64,000 nucleotides of DNA from Bradysia coprophila (taxonomy: Eukaryota > Arthropoda > Insecta > Diptera > Sciaridae). Under the pieces are notes generated by a model. The model saw only the letters and a program-made list of their open reading frames with translations. It searched no databases and had not been told where the DNA came from. Position 1 is the stretch's first letter. Each line of letters starts with the position of its first letter. A program made the translations under genes and the position numbers. The stretch lies in contig NW_023503608.1 of the NCBI RefSeq assembly GCF_014529535.1, forward strand, positions 4,960,001-5,024,000, written 5' to 3'. Shown here in pieces: positions 19,217 to 31,812 of the stretch.

Positions 19217-22200
19217 ATGAGAAATCGGTCGAAAGAAAGTAGATACAGGGGCCTAGCAGACGACAGATACTTCAGAAGGAATGATTTCTATCAAAACTAC
19301 CACGAAGATTATTCAATTAGCCATCGTTGCAATCATAAATTTTCCAAGTAAGTCTACAGCCTCCACATACACATTATATGCAAACCTCCCCCAAACCCAG
19401 TCTGATGCATATAATAATGCTGATTGAAATCTAAAATAAAATTCGAAAATTAAAATCCGCAACAACTTTTTCAGTCTCTTTATGCATATGGTGCACAAGA
19501 AATTCGCTGCATTTGCATTATTTTCGGCAACTGCATTCGTGATGCTGCTCATTTACATAAATTTCGATAAACATTTTATTGCTGAGCGCACGGCCAAAGC
19601 TAAACTTTTTCCACCCAATCCGGAGATACCGCTGCCACCGTCATCGGTAAATGTACGTCGATTTAAAAATGCGGCCATAAATACGGATTCCGAGGAGTGC
19701 AGTTCAATAGGACGGTGAGTCGAAAATTTAATTGAAAATTTTATTAAAATAAAAATTTTACTGCTGAAAACTGGGAACCATTAGGAAAAAATTAGCAAAT
19801 TTGTCTGCAAATTATATTGGGCCTCTAATCTGTCAGTACAATTATCGAGTCGGTTGAACCCTTATTTGTTTTGATGCAAGAGTTTTACAAAGAAATTTTA
19901 AAAAATCACTTGAGGAAGTTAAAATTTAGCAATTTTTTAACACTCTCCAGAAGAAAGAAAATGGTATGCTAGGTGTTTCACGAGTCTGAGAAAGCGAGGA
20001 TTTATCAGTTATTTATGCAACAAGTAGTTATTCAATTGCTGTAATCATAAAAACCCTTTCGAAGTAGTCAATCGCTGGCATAGTGTAATAGTGTATACAT
20101 CGAAAAATTTAGTTTTGCGCCGGTTCTGCAATAATTCCTTGAATAATTCACACGATTTTGTTGATAATGGCCTTTTTCTTCAAATAATTTAGTCAATACC
20201 CTTTCTAGCAAATTTTCGACTAATTTCTAATTTTACAAGGCTGCGTTGCGTTTTTACCAGCTTATTAAATGTATAGTTAGGTTGATAGAGAGGGTATTGA
20301 TTTAGTTAAATAGTTATGGTTAGATGTTATATGTCTGCAATTCAACTCTTCGGTTGTATTGAAATTCATAAATTCCTCTTTTTATCGATAAATTTATTGG
20401 TTACTTCTTTTTGTAGCTAGTGACAAAAAGTATATCTTCCATTGAAGCAGTGAAAAAAGACCCTTCATACGTTATCTAAACCATTCATGAAAAAGTTTAC
20501 TTTTCTCAGCTCAGCTGCGTAATAATAGTTTATGCATTAAGTTGCGAAATGGGGTTGTTTTCCTCAATAGATGTCACATCGTTTGACGAAAAACCCCCAT
20601 TTCTCAACGTGTTGCATACAACGTTTCTACAACCAACTGTGAAAAGTGAACTTTTGAAATGCAAACTTTTGAACCATTTATAGTCATAGCGTAAATAGAA
20701 AAATTTAGTATCGCGTTCAAACAATTTGGTTCGATTATTATTTATTATTATTTTCGTGGTGTTACTTTACATTACTAGTGACAAACAGTGAAGCCACCAG
20801 TGAACCAGTAAAACAAGAATAGACCGGCTATAAGCCTAGTGAGGTCTTTTTTCTTTCTCTCAATTTTCTCACTTCTCGAGATAACAACTACCAAATTCTC
20901 AAGTTATAAATAGAGAAGCAGGCAGAATAAGTGCATCAGTCTGTGCGAAGCTCTCGAATCGTAAACATCTCGCTGGTAATTCATTCGGTTGTCAACTATC
21001 ATCGTGGTAGTCCAACTACCAACTATCAAATTTTCGAATTGCAATGCCAACTATGAGCAATTTGGTTATCAGATAACAAATAATTATTATTTGCCTGGTG
21101 TTGATTTGCTCATAGTAGCATTGCAATTTTGAATCATTGCTGTTATCGTCTCATTTTTGATTTGTGACACAGACACATGGACAGACAGACAGACGGACGG
21201 ACAGATGTAGTGTCCACAATAGGGTTTTTTTCTAAAAGAAAAAAGACCTAAAAAAGACCCTTCCTACGTCACCCAAACAGGGCGTGAGAAAGTTCACTTT
21301 TCGCAGCGCCGTTGCAGAATAGTATTTTGTGTTACAAGTATTGTAATGTTGATTTTTTCAGCACTAAACCCAAGTTTTCCGGTTGCAATCGGGTCTTACA
21401 AATAAAAGGGAAATTGTTGTAGAGTGATTTCTTTGCTATTGTTTGTATGTTCCGTATCTTTATGATCCTTACGGCACACAAAACGTTGTTTGTAATTCGT
21501 GATGAAAGCGGAGTTTTTCAGGACACGTCGAAAGCGAGTCCTGAACGACTAGTTCTGAAAAATGCTATTTAAATCTTTGTAGGTCTTTGAACAAATCAGT
21601 TTCGGAAAGTCTTACGATGGATGAACGAAATTGGGTTGAAAACTATATATTTTGGTAAAATGTTGAGCCCTAACTGTCGATCCTGTTTTCCCTGATTACT
21701 GTGGTCAGTAGCTAACATTATGTAGGTTTGTGACTGATTTTGGTAACAAAGGTTATTGGGTAAAACCAACGCACTGTCGCTTGACAGTGCTTTGGTAAAA
21801 CTCTAAATTTTTTCGATAATTTTATAATGTAAGACATTAGCCATTCAAGCTATGAAACATTTCTTTTTCAAAACTTCTTTATAATGAAACCAGTAGTGTA
21901 GACATCTGAAGAACAGTCCATTTACTGTCCATCCATTGTGATGAACATACTGATAATATACTTGCCGTCTTTAGTGTGAAAGATTAAATCTTCTTCACCC
22001 AGTCCAACCATTCTACACATATTCGTATTTGTGAAAATCAAGATGAGCACAGTCAATTTCCCATTTAAAATTCATTTTTCTTTTTGAACAAACCAGTCAT
22101 GCATTTATAGGCCTTCATATCATCCCCTTCGGCATATGAATTTAAATGCAAATTTCAATGATTTGCATTACCATTGCCGCGCACTGCTTTCTGTACATTA

Positions 22201-25200
22201 AAAGGTACTCTAATATACATGTTATGTACTTTCTGCGGTGTTGCCATTAGATATATGAGAGCACACGTTATAAATGTACGGTTACTCGTTGCCGTGAACT
22301 CAGCTCTAAATTCGCAATGTTGAATGTTGATAATAAATTGTTCGCAGTATATAAATAATCGCACAAAAAAAGACCAACATTTTTGAATATGAAAAAAAAA
22401 AACTTGCAGAAGCCGGTTTCAGATATTTTTTTCTTCTTCTCAAAAACAATGTTTTGTCGATTGTTGCGTTGATATTTACATTAGCTCGCATTATATTAGC
22501 TTCTTAGAGAGCGCAGAACAAATGGTATGAGAGAAATACAATAATGGATTTCACACAGGCCGGATATCAAACTGATTGTTTGAATAATAAATAGTTTGAT
22601 TAAAAACCCATAAAATAAAGATGTGAATAACCTTGTCATTGTCTCTACTCCGACGCTCGACATATCAATTAATTTCTGTTCTCTTTTTTTATTGTATTGA
22701 TCTATCGGCGAAAAGACGAGAGGTATAGTGAGATTATTGGCAGAAAGAAAGAGAGATATTTTCAGATGATTTTTCCATTTAAACATTTTTTTTTTGTTTT
22801 TATTCAAATTATTGATTCAGAACACGAGATTTTCATAATAATTCTAAATGATTCGAACGACAATAATTAATACCTTAAATAGAGATGAATTAATTGTAGT
22901 AATGAAGCAAGTTTAGGTTTTGTTTGATTGATTTTTTTAAGTTTAACAACAATGTTTAGTACACACTCCTCTAGTAATTATTATTATTTATTTATGCAAC
23001 TAGTTTTCCTTTACTTGACTAAAGTTACTTTTGTAATTCAATAAATCAAAAACAAAAACGCACAGCAATCGGAGTAAAATGTAAACTTATTTAGATAATT
23101 TATATAATGTTCTTCACGGTGTGTGTGTGTTCTTATAATCCAATCGAGTGAAGTTCAATCATACCTGAAATAAGACGAAACGAGTCAATTAGATCCCAAA
23201 TCAAAAATTACGAAACATTTAAATTTTCGCCAAAAATAGAAATTTAAGTTTTTTTTTATTTCTGTATGGCCCCCTCTGTTTATATCTAAAAATAATAAAA
23301 TGCTAAATACGACCATTGAACTTACACAGAATATTCTTTTCTTGTTGTTATTTTTATGTAGTTCTATATCACAGCACTGAAGATCACAATCGGATTAGTT
23401 CTTTTTGCCCTCTTTCTTGTTGTTTTCCGTGTTCATGAGTTTGGTTAAAATCTTTCTGGAATGTCCACTCGGATCGGTATGATTTGTATGGGTGCTAGCT
23501 TCCTTCTTTGTTCTTTGTTTTCCGCTATGGCCACAAAAGATGTGCTTGTCATGGTCACCCAAGTTGTATTCCTCGTATTCATCGAATTGTTGTTCAGTCG
23601 ACATTTTACTAATTTTTCCTTTTATTTGGCTTTGTTTAACGAAGAAAAAGTTTTTTTTTTCACCACTCGGAATAATTCAATGTACACGTAGTCAAACGTA
23701 TCTTCTGCTAATATTATATATTTTGAACACAAGAATTACAAAATCAAATTTTCTCTTTTTTTATACTGCGCAATATTCTGGTTTTTATTTGTATTTGAGA
23801 AAGAAAAAAATTATTATTTTTCCAACACTTTATGTAGAAAACAGCCTGTATGTATCAAGTTTTATTCGATAACTGAATGTTAAAGAACCTTGTGCGCAGT
23901 TATTTATATTCTGGGCAATAAACACAGCCTAACACATCTGTCCGACGATGTGTATGTGTTCGAATATCGCACTCGGCAATTTTTGATGATACACTACACA
24001 AGAGAGTGGGAACCGCATATAATACACACATCCATATAACATTCGGTTCTATGTAATCGATTCGTTATATTTTGTATACCTACGAATCTATATGTACCTT
24101 AAGACCGCGTATATCATTGAAAATACAAAAAAAAAGTCTGAACAAATTTTCTTATCGTTCAATATTTGTTTTTGTTTTTGTTATTAACTTTTTAGTTCGT
24201 TATTTTCCTTGTGTTGTCTTATCGCAACCATCCACGTCGCGGTAAAAATGACTGATGCCTGAATTTCATCATTTTATTTTTTTTCACGAACTCTCTACAC
24301 CAATCGATGATTTTCCTAAGGATTTTTTTTAAATTAAGACGAATATGTTGGCCTACATTTTAGAACGTGTAGAACAAAGACAATGATCGACAAACTTTAT
24401 GAGCGGACAGATGTTTTTATGTAAACGAAACGTTCGCATTATTTAGAAGATTTACCTTTTTCTTTGAATAATATAAATGGTTCCGACTTCTCCGTCTGTG
24501 ACTGGATGTAAAAGATCTTGTTGAAGATGAACATGCCCTTTACAATGGTTATTTACGTATGTGTCTTAGATGATTCATTTTAGATAAATTCACGTCGTTC
24601 TGGACGAAAACTCTAGAAAAAAAAAACTTTAAAATTGACCTCATTTTCGTTCGTGAAGCACGAAATAGTCAGTTACTTAATAAGTATAGAGAGAATTACG
24701 AAGGAGATGTTCGAAAGTCTTCTTCTTTTGTTTAAAATGTAAAAATTCCATAAAGGAATAATGTTTGATGAAAGATCTTTTACTTCAATTGATTATAGAT
24801 TACACTTGAACTCACCAAATATGTATACAATACTATTGAATAGATAATAAGCCGTTTCTAAAAGGTTTAAAAAGTCTTGTCAACTGGTTCACGTTAGGTT
24901 TGAAAATAATGGGATGTCATCTCCAATTTTTTTTTCATATTCTGGTTGAGAGACTTGAGTAATGTACAAAAACGCATTCAGTTTTCGGATCGGGTCGGCC
25001 GTTTTGAATCACTTTGAATAACGAAACGATTCTATTTGCGAAGTTAGTCGAAATATCGACCTGCCACATACAGGATGAATAAAAACAAAATAATAACTCC
25101 CGACTAGCCTGTAGTCTTTACAACTATAACGTAGACATGCTCCACACGAAAACACGCAAATACTTCGGATTTGTTCCAGGCCACTCAATGGATTTTTTTA

Positions 25201-28200
25201 GAATTTACTGTTATAGGCTGTGAAATTTCAGCATGCATTTTCTTTAGTTCTTTTTCAGCAGCTTTGATTGTATGTGTATATCAGCTGGAAACAGCTGAAA
25301 CAAATACAAGCTGAAATGTCACTGCCTCTGACTGTAATCGTGACAAATAAAAAAAATTCTACGGAATATTAAATAGAAAATTAAATTGATATATGAGTCA
25401 TTTATGTGCTTGCCGATTGCATTCTTTGATATTGTGACGAGCTAACATTTTTTTGTATAGCAGCGTCTTGGTTTAAGGCTTCCTTAACTTTACTTCTTAC
25501 AAACAAAAGGAACAGCATTAATCAGAATCTATTAAAACTTACTGACGATAATAACTGATAATATCTAAGACGCAGTTTAGATCGTATCTTGTTCGTTATA
25601 AAGTCTTTTACTTCATTCGTTTTAACATTAATTTTGATATAAGAAATTTGTTAAGAGTCATCGCTTTTTTTCATCGTTGTAGACAACGGATGACTAAATT
25701 TTAAATATAAACGAGTTGCTTGAAGTGTGAATGTAATTTATGCTGTACACTGAAAATCCGCTGTCCGTTAATCAACAAATATTTGAAAAATGGAATTATC
25801 TCAACTTTGTTTCATGAATGAGGACTACTCTGCGTTATGTGCGTGTACTGCACGTGTAACAAAGCAGACGACACTTGGACTTAAGAGCTCATTATTTATC
25901 CGTTTTATTACAGTGCAAGGAAATTGTATTTTAACCAAATGAAATGAAATCGGCGTGTTTTACCAACTGCAGTAAAAAAAAATAATAATTGAGATAAGCT
26001 CAATCTACAAATGATCACATCTTCAATTCCAATGTTCATAACCTTCTCGATTATTTTTTTGTTTCAAAAATTGTCGATCGGAGAATATTCCAGTAAAATG
26101 TTTCGTTGCTTTGTTATCAATTTCACAATTAATTTTTATTTTTCTCAGGAGATACATACAGCTATGAGTCATATGATTCATATTCCAATTAATTTATACG
26201 GAATGCTTAAACAAAAGTAAGTTTCCTCCGACTTCAATGAAACCACCTGTTAAAATAAAAAAAAAATATTTTTTTGTCCCAAAAATACATTGCTGACATT
26301 ATCTTGTTCCAGTAATTTGTTTACATTTTTCAATACTTTTTTTCTGCTTCATTAAATTAGTCGCACTTTCAATAATACTGATAAAAATAAACACGAAATA
26401 CAGGTACCTTGTGGATAGATAGGTACTCACCTTATATTATATACATTCTAGTCATCATTTTATCGATAAATATTTGATAGCCCATCTGTGTTTTGATGGG
26501 TTACACTAACTTGTATGCATATGTGAAAAGTAACACGTACACATTTCGGTATATATTAATGTGGAACATGAAAAACATTTTTTTAAATTCATAAACAACC
26601 GCTTCGCTAAAGATAGCCTCTAACTTAGATGGGAGAATAAGTGCATTGCCTACGCGCGCTCTGTATCTTGAACATAAACATATCTTAATAATTTAACTTA
26701 GATCAATCAATGGCACTCATAGTACAATACAAGGATTTATAGTTGGTAGACAGATCCTTGAACGATATTCGAATGATTCACTTGTTAGTGTTAGAGCTTG
26801 TTTTGATAAAATTAACTGAGTGATTTAATCAGAGCTAGACAAAGGAATAAATAAACAAATATTACGTAACCGGCTTTTTGTTTTCATTCGTTGAGTGGAT
26901 GTTGTGTTATTTTTCACGTGCGATTTGTCTGCTATCTACTTTAATTGACACTAGAAATTTACTGTTTCAATTAATTTGATTATGGAAAATTTGGCTAAAT
27001 AATTTTAACGAAAACAAAGGTCTTGTTTGTGTTGCAAGCTTTGGCTGTGAATAGAAAAATGCTTAAACATATAAAGTAAAAGATTTTGTATCAAACGCAA
27101 CTGGTTTGTTATGTAAATTTTTTCAAAATTTCCTTGATTCCCGATTGTATTTCTCGCTGTGCGTTGTAGAGTAACTAAATTATCGTACGGATCCAAGGTT
27201 TCGGTGAATAAAAATTGAATTCATCAACACATTCAAATGACATTGTAGCAATCTGAATATTGAGAGGGTTTTCGATCTTCTCTAGAGTCTTGCACTGAAT
27301 ATTTTTCGATAAGTATAAATCAGCAGACGACACGTTTCTTTCATTGTTCCTTTGTTCAGCCTTTTAAGTGGAATTGAGTGGTAGACAATTATTGTTCTTC
27401 GTAAGTCGATACGATCGTTTTTCGCCTAATGCACTTGAATTTAGTGAAATCTACCCACGAAAAATTTCACTTAATTTACTTCTCGAAAAAGCCCTTCGGA
27501 CATTGTATGAAGAAGAAGGACTTATCAATGCGATTTATCCATACAAAATTCAAAAGGCCTTTCGGGCATCGCCCAAACGCCCATAGGGCCAGGCTGCACC
27601 TGGTAACTAGGCTTGGTACAACCTCTCAGTTGTTGCAATTCTATTTTCGTTCAAAATCTAAAATTATTGCGGTCTACAGCATTTCCGGTTCGTGAATATT
27701 ATAGTAGAATATGAGTGATGAATGAAGGCATAATTTATGCATAATCCATCCATATAACGCAGTCAGAAATTAATTGAAATTTAAATATCGCGACAGCATT
27801 TTCCGATGATGTCAGGAGTTTATATAATACTCAAGCAATTAATACAAAAGGAAACTTTTCATTTTAGTATTTTGTTCGACAATAATATAGTACCCATAGT
27901 TTATCGCTTAACTTTTTGTTTATATATATATTTGGATTAGCATGCAGATTATATTTCTCTCACTGCTGATTCAGTATAATTTTATAAAATTGTTTTTAAT
28001 CAGTTTTAAACGCGTCAAAATATAATAATGTTATTGTTTTCGTTTAGTTTAATTTTGTAGTTACTTTGTATCCACTTATCTATGCAATGCATTCCACTGT
28101 CCGGTACAGTCTCTTACTTATATTACGCTCAATATGATTTAAATTTCAACTTGAACAATTCACTGAGCACAATCATTTTTGTGCATTTATATTATTCGTT

Positions 28201-31200
28201 AACCTCTATAAGAAAGGGCAAAATTGTTGCATTTGTCGATTCACTCATGTATCACACCATATTAAACCATTTTTCACATTTTGTTTCTGTATTAAACTCG
28301 GTACAACATTGAAGGCGACCTCTGATCGCCTTTTTCTGATTTCATTGTATACATATTCAGATTCTTTATAGTTGTGTTCACGAACAGAAATAAGTTTTCG
28401 GCATGCTAGCGATTTATATATTTAATTATTCCGAAACAAAGAAAATTGGACTAGTTCTTAGGCCAGTGGAGAAAGTGGCGCAAAGCGATAGTGCAGAATT
28501 TTTATAATCGAAATGAACTTCATTTTTACTTATACACCCAGAGAAATTTCAATCAATCCGATTCGCTAATTCATATACGATTTATGCATCAATTGGTGTG
28601 CTATATAGATATCTCAATAACTGAAACTAGTCTGTCTGTATCATATCCCTGTCTTAATTAGAAAATGATATTCAGAATACGGAATCGAATTCTGAATATG
28701 TGCGGAATCGAACAGCCTATGGCTTGAATACTCAGAGATTTATACGATAAAGAATTAAATCTCAAGACAAACAGAAAGTAAGAGAATAAAGTTTTGGGGT
28801 ACACGTTCCTTTCTTTCATAATAGCACGCTTTGGATATAGCAACTAACTTACGATGGTTAACATAGTTTATCACTTGATTAACATTTGGTTAATCGTGTT
28901 AATCATCTAAGTTATTTCCCCTCGGATATCGGTGGCACCTTATACTCGATTTAACAGGAATAAGGAGTTCATTTAAACTTTTCACATGAACTATAGTATA
29001 TTCGATCCACACATAATATGCACCGAAAGAACGCTAAGGTCTGCAACGTATTATTTGAGAATTAATTTGGGTAATTTTACACAAACGACGTAGTAAGTAT
29101 TTGAGGGTTGATACTAAAATACGCGAGAGACCACGTCAGGTCAGTTAATTTCCTTGAAAGCCTGGACTTCACCTTATTTCCTAAAGCTCAGCAATTCAAC
29201 GAGGTTTGGCTCAAAAATTGTTTTATGCACTAGCACTATGCAGCTGGTATTGTAATTTTCTTAAGTCTTTTGGCTTTAAAGATTCACGTTGGGCTCCAAT
29301 TCTGTTAATTTATCTAATCAAAATAGAGGACACCCAAATTCATTTGCAGAAATATATTAGGCTTTGAATAAACAAAATTGTTTAAATTATTGGCGCCGTG
29401 AGTCATTTATAAGTTTAGCATTTTTTGTATTTACAAACATACAAAAGCCAACATCTGCCTTCTGAAAATTTAAATAATTTGAAAATTTGAACGCAATTAA
29501 ATCTTCAAGGTCACATACTTAGCAAAGAAAAAAAATATGGAAAACTGCTAACGAAAGAATGTCGACTGAAAAAAGTCAATTTTAATTTCACTATTTCAGA
29601 TCGATAATGCAGAAAAATGGAAGTGTAATCGATGCAACCATTTCTGCGATGTTCTGCTTAGGATTGACGTCGATGCAGTCAATGGGTCTAGGTGGCGGCT
29701 TTCTGATGAATCTTTTCATCGAAAAAGAAGGAAAAGCGTACACAATAAATGCTAGAGAACGATCACCGATACTGGCTAGAAACGAATCGTACAACGCGCA
29801 CAAGTCGGAGCAGAACAAAAGTAAGAAACTATACTTCTAGGCCATCGAAATATTCGGAAGATCAAAATAAATTCTTAAAAATTTAAGTGTTTACTGGCCC
29901 TCTGTCGATCGCTATACCTGGAGAGGTACTCGGCTATTGGGAGCTACATAAACGATTTTCCGTTATGAAATGGCACGAACTAATTGAACCAACGATCAAA
30001 CTCTGTGAAAATGGATTCGTTCTGTCCAAACATATGGCCGACTCTTTTCGTTTGCATACTGCTATCAAGGACATTCCATACTATCGGTAACTTCTTGCAG
30101 AAAATCAAAAAGATCCAACGAAGTCTGAATGTTTATTCAATTTCAGTGAAATGTTCTTGAACCCTGATACTGGCTATATGCCAAGGAAGCCAGGATCTAT
30201 AGTGAAACCACCGCAGAGTTTATGTTTAACTTATCGACTGTTGGCGAAAAATGGTGGCAAGGATTTTTATACCGGACAATTAGCTGAACATATTGTGGCC
30301 GATCTGAGAGAAATGGGAAGCATCATTACGAGAAGGGACCTGGAGTTGTACAAGTAATTGAAATGTTTCTATTTTGTCAAAATTTTACCGAAAACTACAC
30401 TAAGATTGCTAGAACTTAATTCCGATCAAGAGACTGGCCGCTATATATTTACGATCGTTCTGATTCGTTAACAACATTTTTTCAACAGAATTCTTATAAA
30501 CGAATCGATACCAATCAAACTTACCGACAATGAGACCTTGCACGTTACACCACCCCCATCAAGTGGATTAATAGTTTCCTTCGCATTGAGCATATTGCGA
30601 AAATGCAAAATAACCAAGGATTATCGAAATAAGGCCGTCATCTATCATCGAATTATTGAAGCTTTAAAATTTGCGTTTGCTCAACGACCGAGATTAAGCG
30701 ATCCTCTGTTCGAAGATACTCGTTCGGTAAAGTTTTTCATTTTGATTCCATTTTGGTTCCGTTTTTTTAGCGAAAACTTTCAGATAATTTCGTATTTAAC
30801 ATCCGTCGAAACAACCGACAGACTCAGCAAATTTGTCAACGATGAACAAACATATCATTCGCAATTTTACAATCCAAAATTTTCCATCAAAATAAATTTC
30901 GGCACATCACATCTGTCCATCATAGCACCGAACGGTGATGCAGTGTCGGTGACTAGTTCCATAAATTATTAGTAAGAAAAACGATTTCGGCTAAAGTATC
31001 GACTGTAGGAACTCCAGCTAACAAATCGTTTACATTTCAGTTTCGGTTCAGGATTAGTCGGCAGTCGATCTGGCATCATATTCAACAGTGGAATGGATGA
31101 CTTTTCCTATCCGCAACAATCGAATTATTTCAATTTGCCCCCGTCGCCATTCAATTACATTCAGCCTTTAAAACAAGCCGTAACGTCTATGACACCGATA

Positions 31201-31812
31201 ATTATCACCGATAATTTGGGAAAGGTAAAAATCGTAATCGGAGCAGCTGGTGGCGCTAAAATCATATCATCCGTTGTAAATGTAAGTGAACACGAAAATA
31301 TTTGCTAATTATGAATTTTGGAGCAATTTAATTTGATCGAAATTGCTTAGGCATTGGTTCGGATACTATGGATGGGAGAAGATATAAAACAAGCAATCGA
31401 TGCACCGAGATTACATCACCAATTGATACCAATGATTCTAGAATATGAATACGGGAATGAACAGGTTAGTGCGATTAAAGCCTGAATCCATTCGGTAAAT
31501 AATTTTTATGAAATTAAGCGGTAAATGTAACTTTTGTTGATCGATGTCAAACAGATTTTTTAACGTTTAAATTAACTCGTCCTGAGGACACTTAATAGAT
31601 TTTTTTAAATTCCTGCAATCCATCCGCTACAGCGCAATAACATAGTTCATTTACTTTGATTGCAGAGTATAATCAGCGAGCTTGAAAAGAGAGGACACGT
31701 TATGGAGCGATATTCGAATCGTGGTTCGATCATTAATGCTTTGTACCGAAACGAAAGTGGAATTTTCGGAATAGCTGACTACCGGAAACTGGGCGAAGTC
31801 ATCGGTTTCTGA
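19217..31812 (+). CDS. GGT: Gamma-glutamyltranspeptidase (membrane GGT), with ~9.9 kb intron
   Basis: Ten coding exons: 19217-19347, 19475-19714, 29600-29820, 29888-30086, 30147-30353, 30489-30726, 30784-30971, 31041-31281, 31351-31464 and 31666-31812, giving 641 residues. All phases agree. GGT cleaves the gamma-glutamyl bond of glutathione outside the cell. It is a type II membrane protein: cytosolic tail 1-53, one membrane helix near 54-74 (FAAFALFSATAFVMLLIYI), then the enzyme. Family landmarks are CSSIGRSIMQKNGSVIDATI, SMGLGGGFLM, the substrate-binding arginine in INARERSP, TPPPSSG, and GTSHLSIIAPNGDAVSVT, where T453 should be the catalytic nucleophile exposed by self-cleavage. GAAGGAKI near the end forms part of the active site. 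The exon 6/7 junction (intron 30727-30783, 57 bp) is open in frame, so retention would add 19 hydrophobic residues. The long intron 19715-29599 carries a nested gene on the other strand. Confidence 0.93.
20400..20520 (+). repeat. Interspersed repeat family R1, copy A
   Basis: Word order TAGCTAGTGACAAAAAG, GCAGTGAAAAAAGACCC, TTCATACG, then ACTTTTC near CAGCTGCG. The same order occurs at 20755-21330 (interrupted) and, inverted, at 39715-39900. No coding capacity; the full length of the family is unknown. Confidence 0.6.
20755..21330 (+). repeat. Interspersed repeat family R1, copy B, split by an inserted element
   Basis: The left part (ACTAGTGACAAACAGTGAAGCC, to about 20817) and the right part (AAAAAGACCCTTCCTACGTC..GTTCACTTTTCGCAGCG, from about 21250) are contiguous in copies A and C but separated here by ~430 bp. 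The insert has inverted ends AGGTCTTTTTTCTTT (from about 20842) and AAAGAAAAAAGACCT (to about 21249), and a (GACA/GACG)n tract at about 21180-21204. The insert is therefore younger than the host repeat. Confidence 0.6.
23395..23604 (-). CDS. NUPR1: NUPR1-family small nuclear stress protein, nested in the GGT intron
   Basis: A single exon of 69 codons. NUPR1 (p8) proteins are small, basic, intrinsically disordered chromatin-associated regulators induced by stress. The match is to the family core: an acidic/aromatic N-terminus with DEYEEYNLGDHDKH, then SGKQRTKKEAS.HTN and the hallmark SGHSRKILTKLMNTE, ending in Lys-rich sequence that should act as a nuclear signal. The closest form I know is the Drosophila homologue, which also starts with DEYE..N and DHDKHIF. 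The start ATG at 23604 gives the full conserved N-terminus. It lies wholly within a GGT intron and is transcribed against it; the 3' UTR probably runs left to AATAAA-type signals near 22990. Confidence 0.88.
   Translation of the reverse strand: MSTEQQFDEYEEYNLGDHDKHIFCGHSGKQRTKKEASTHTNHTDPSGHSRKILTKLMNTENNKKEGKKN

Larger units (their letters stand above)
19715..29599 (+). other. Giant second intron of GGT
   Basis: 9.9 kb between exons coding ..CSSIGR and SIMQKNG.., with donor GTGAGT and acceptor TATTTCAG. It contains repeat copies at 20400-21330 and the NUPR1-like gene at 23395-23604 (minus). From about 24 to 29.5 kb it is AT-rich, with no other gene seen. A GC-richer patch at about 27485-27615, with GCCCTTCGG and GCCTTTCGGGC, is unexplained. 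Confidence 0.75.

Noticed and set aside
21180-21204. GACA/GACG tandem tract as a CRISPR-like or regulatory array
   Set aside because: It is a simple repeat inside an inserted element, with no spacers and no array structure.
23492-23872. Plus-strand 126-codon frame over the NUPR1-like gene
   Set aside because: It is the complement of the NUPR1-like coding region and its upstream AT-rich sequence, with no family resemblance. The minus-strand frame has clear homology.
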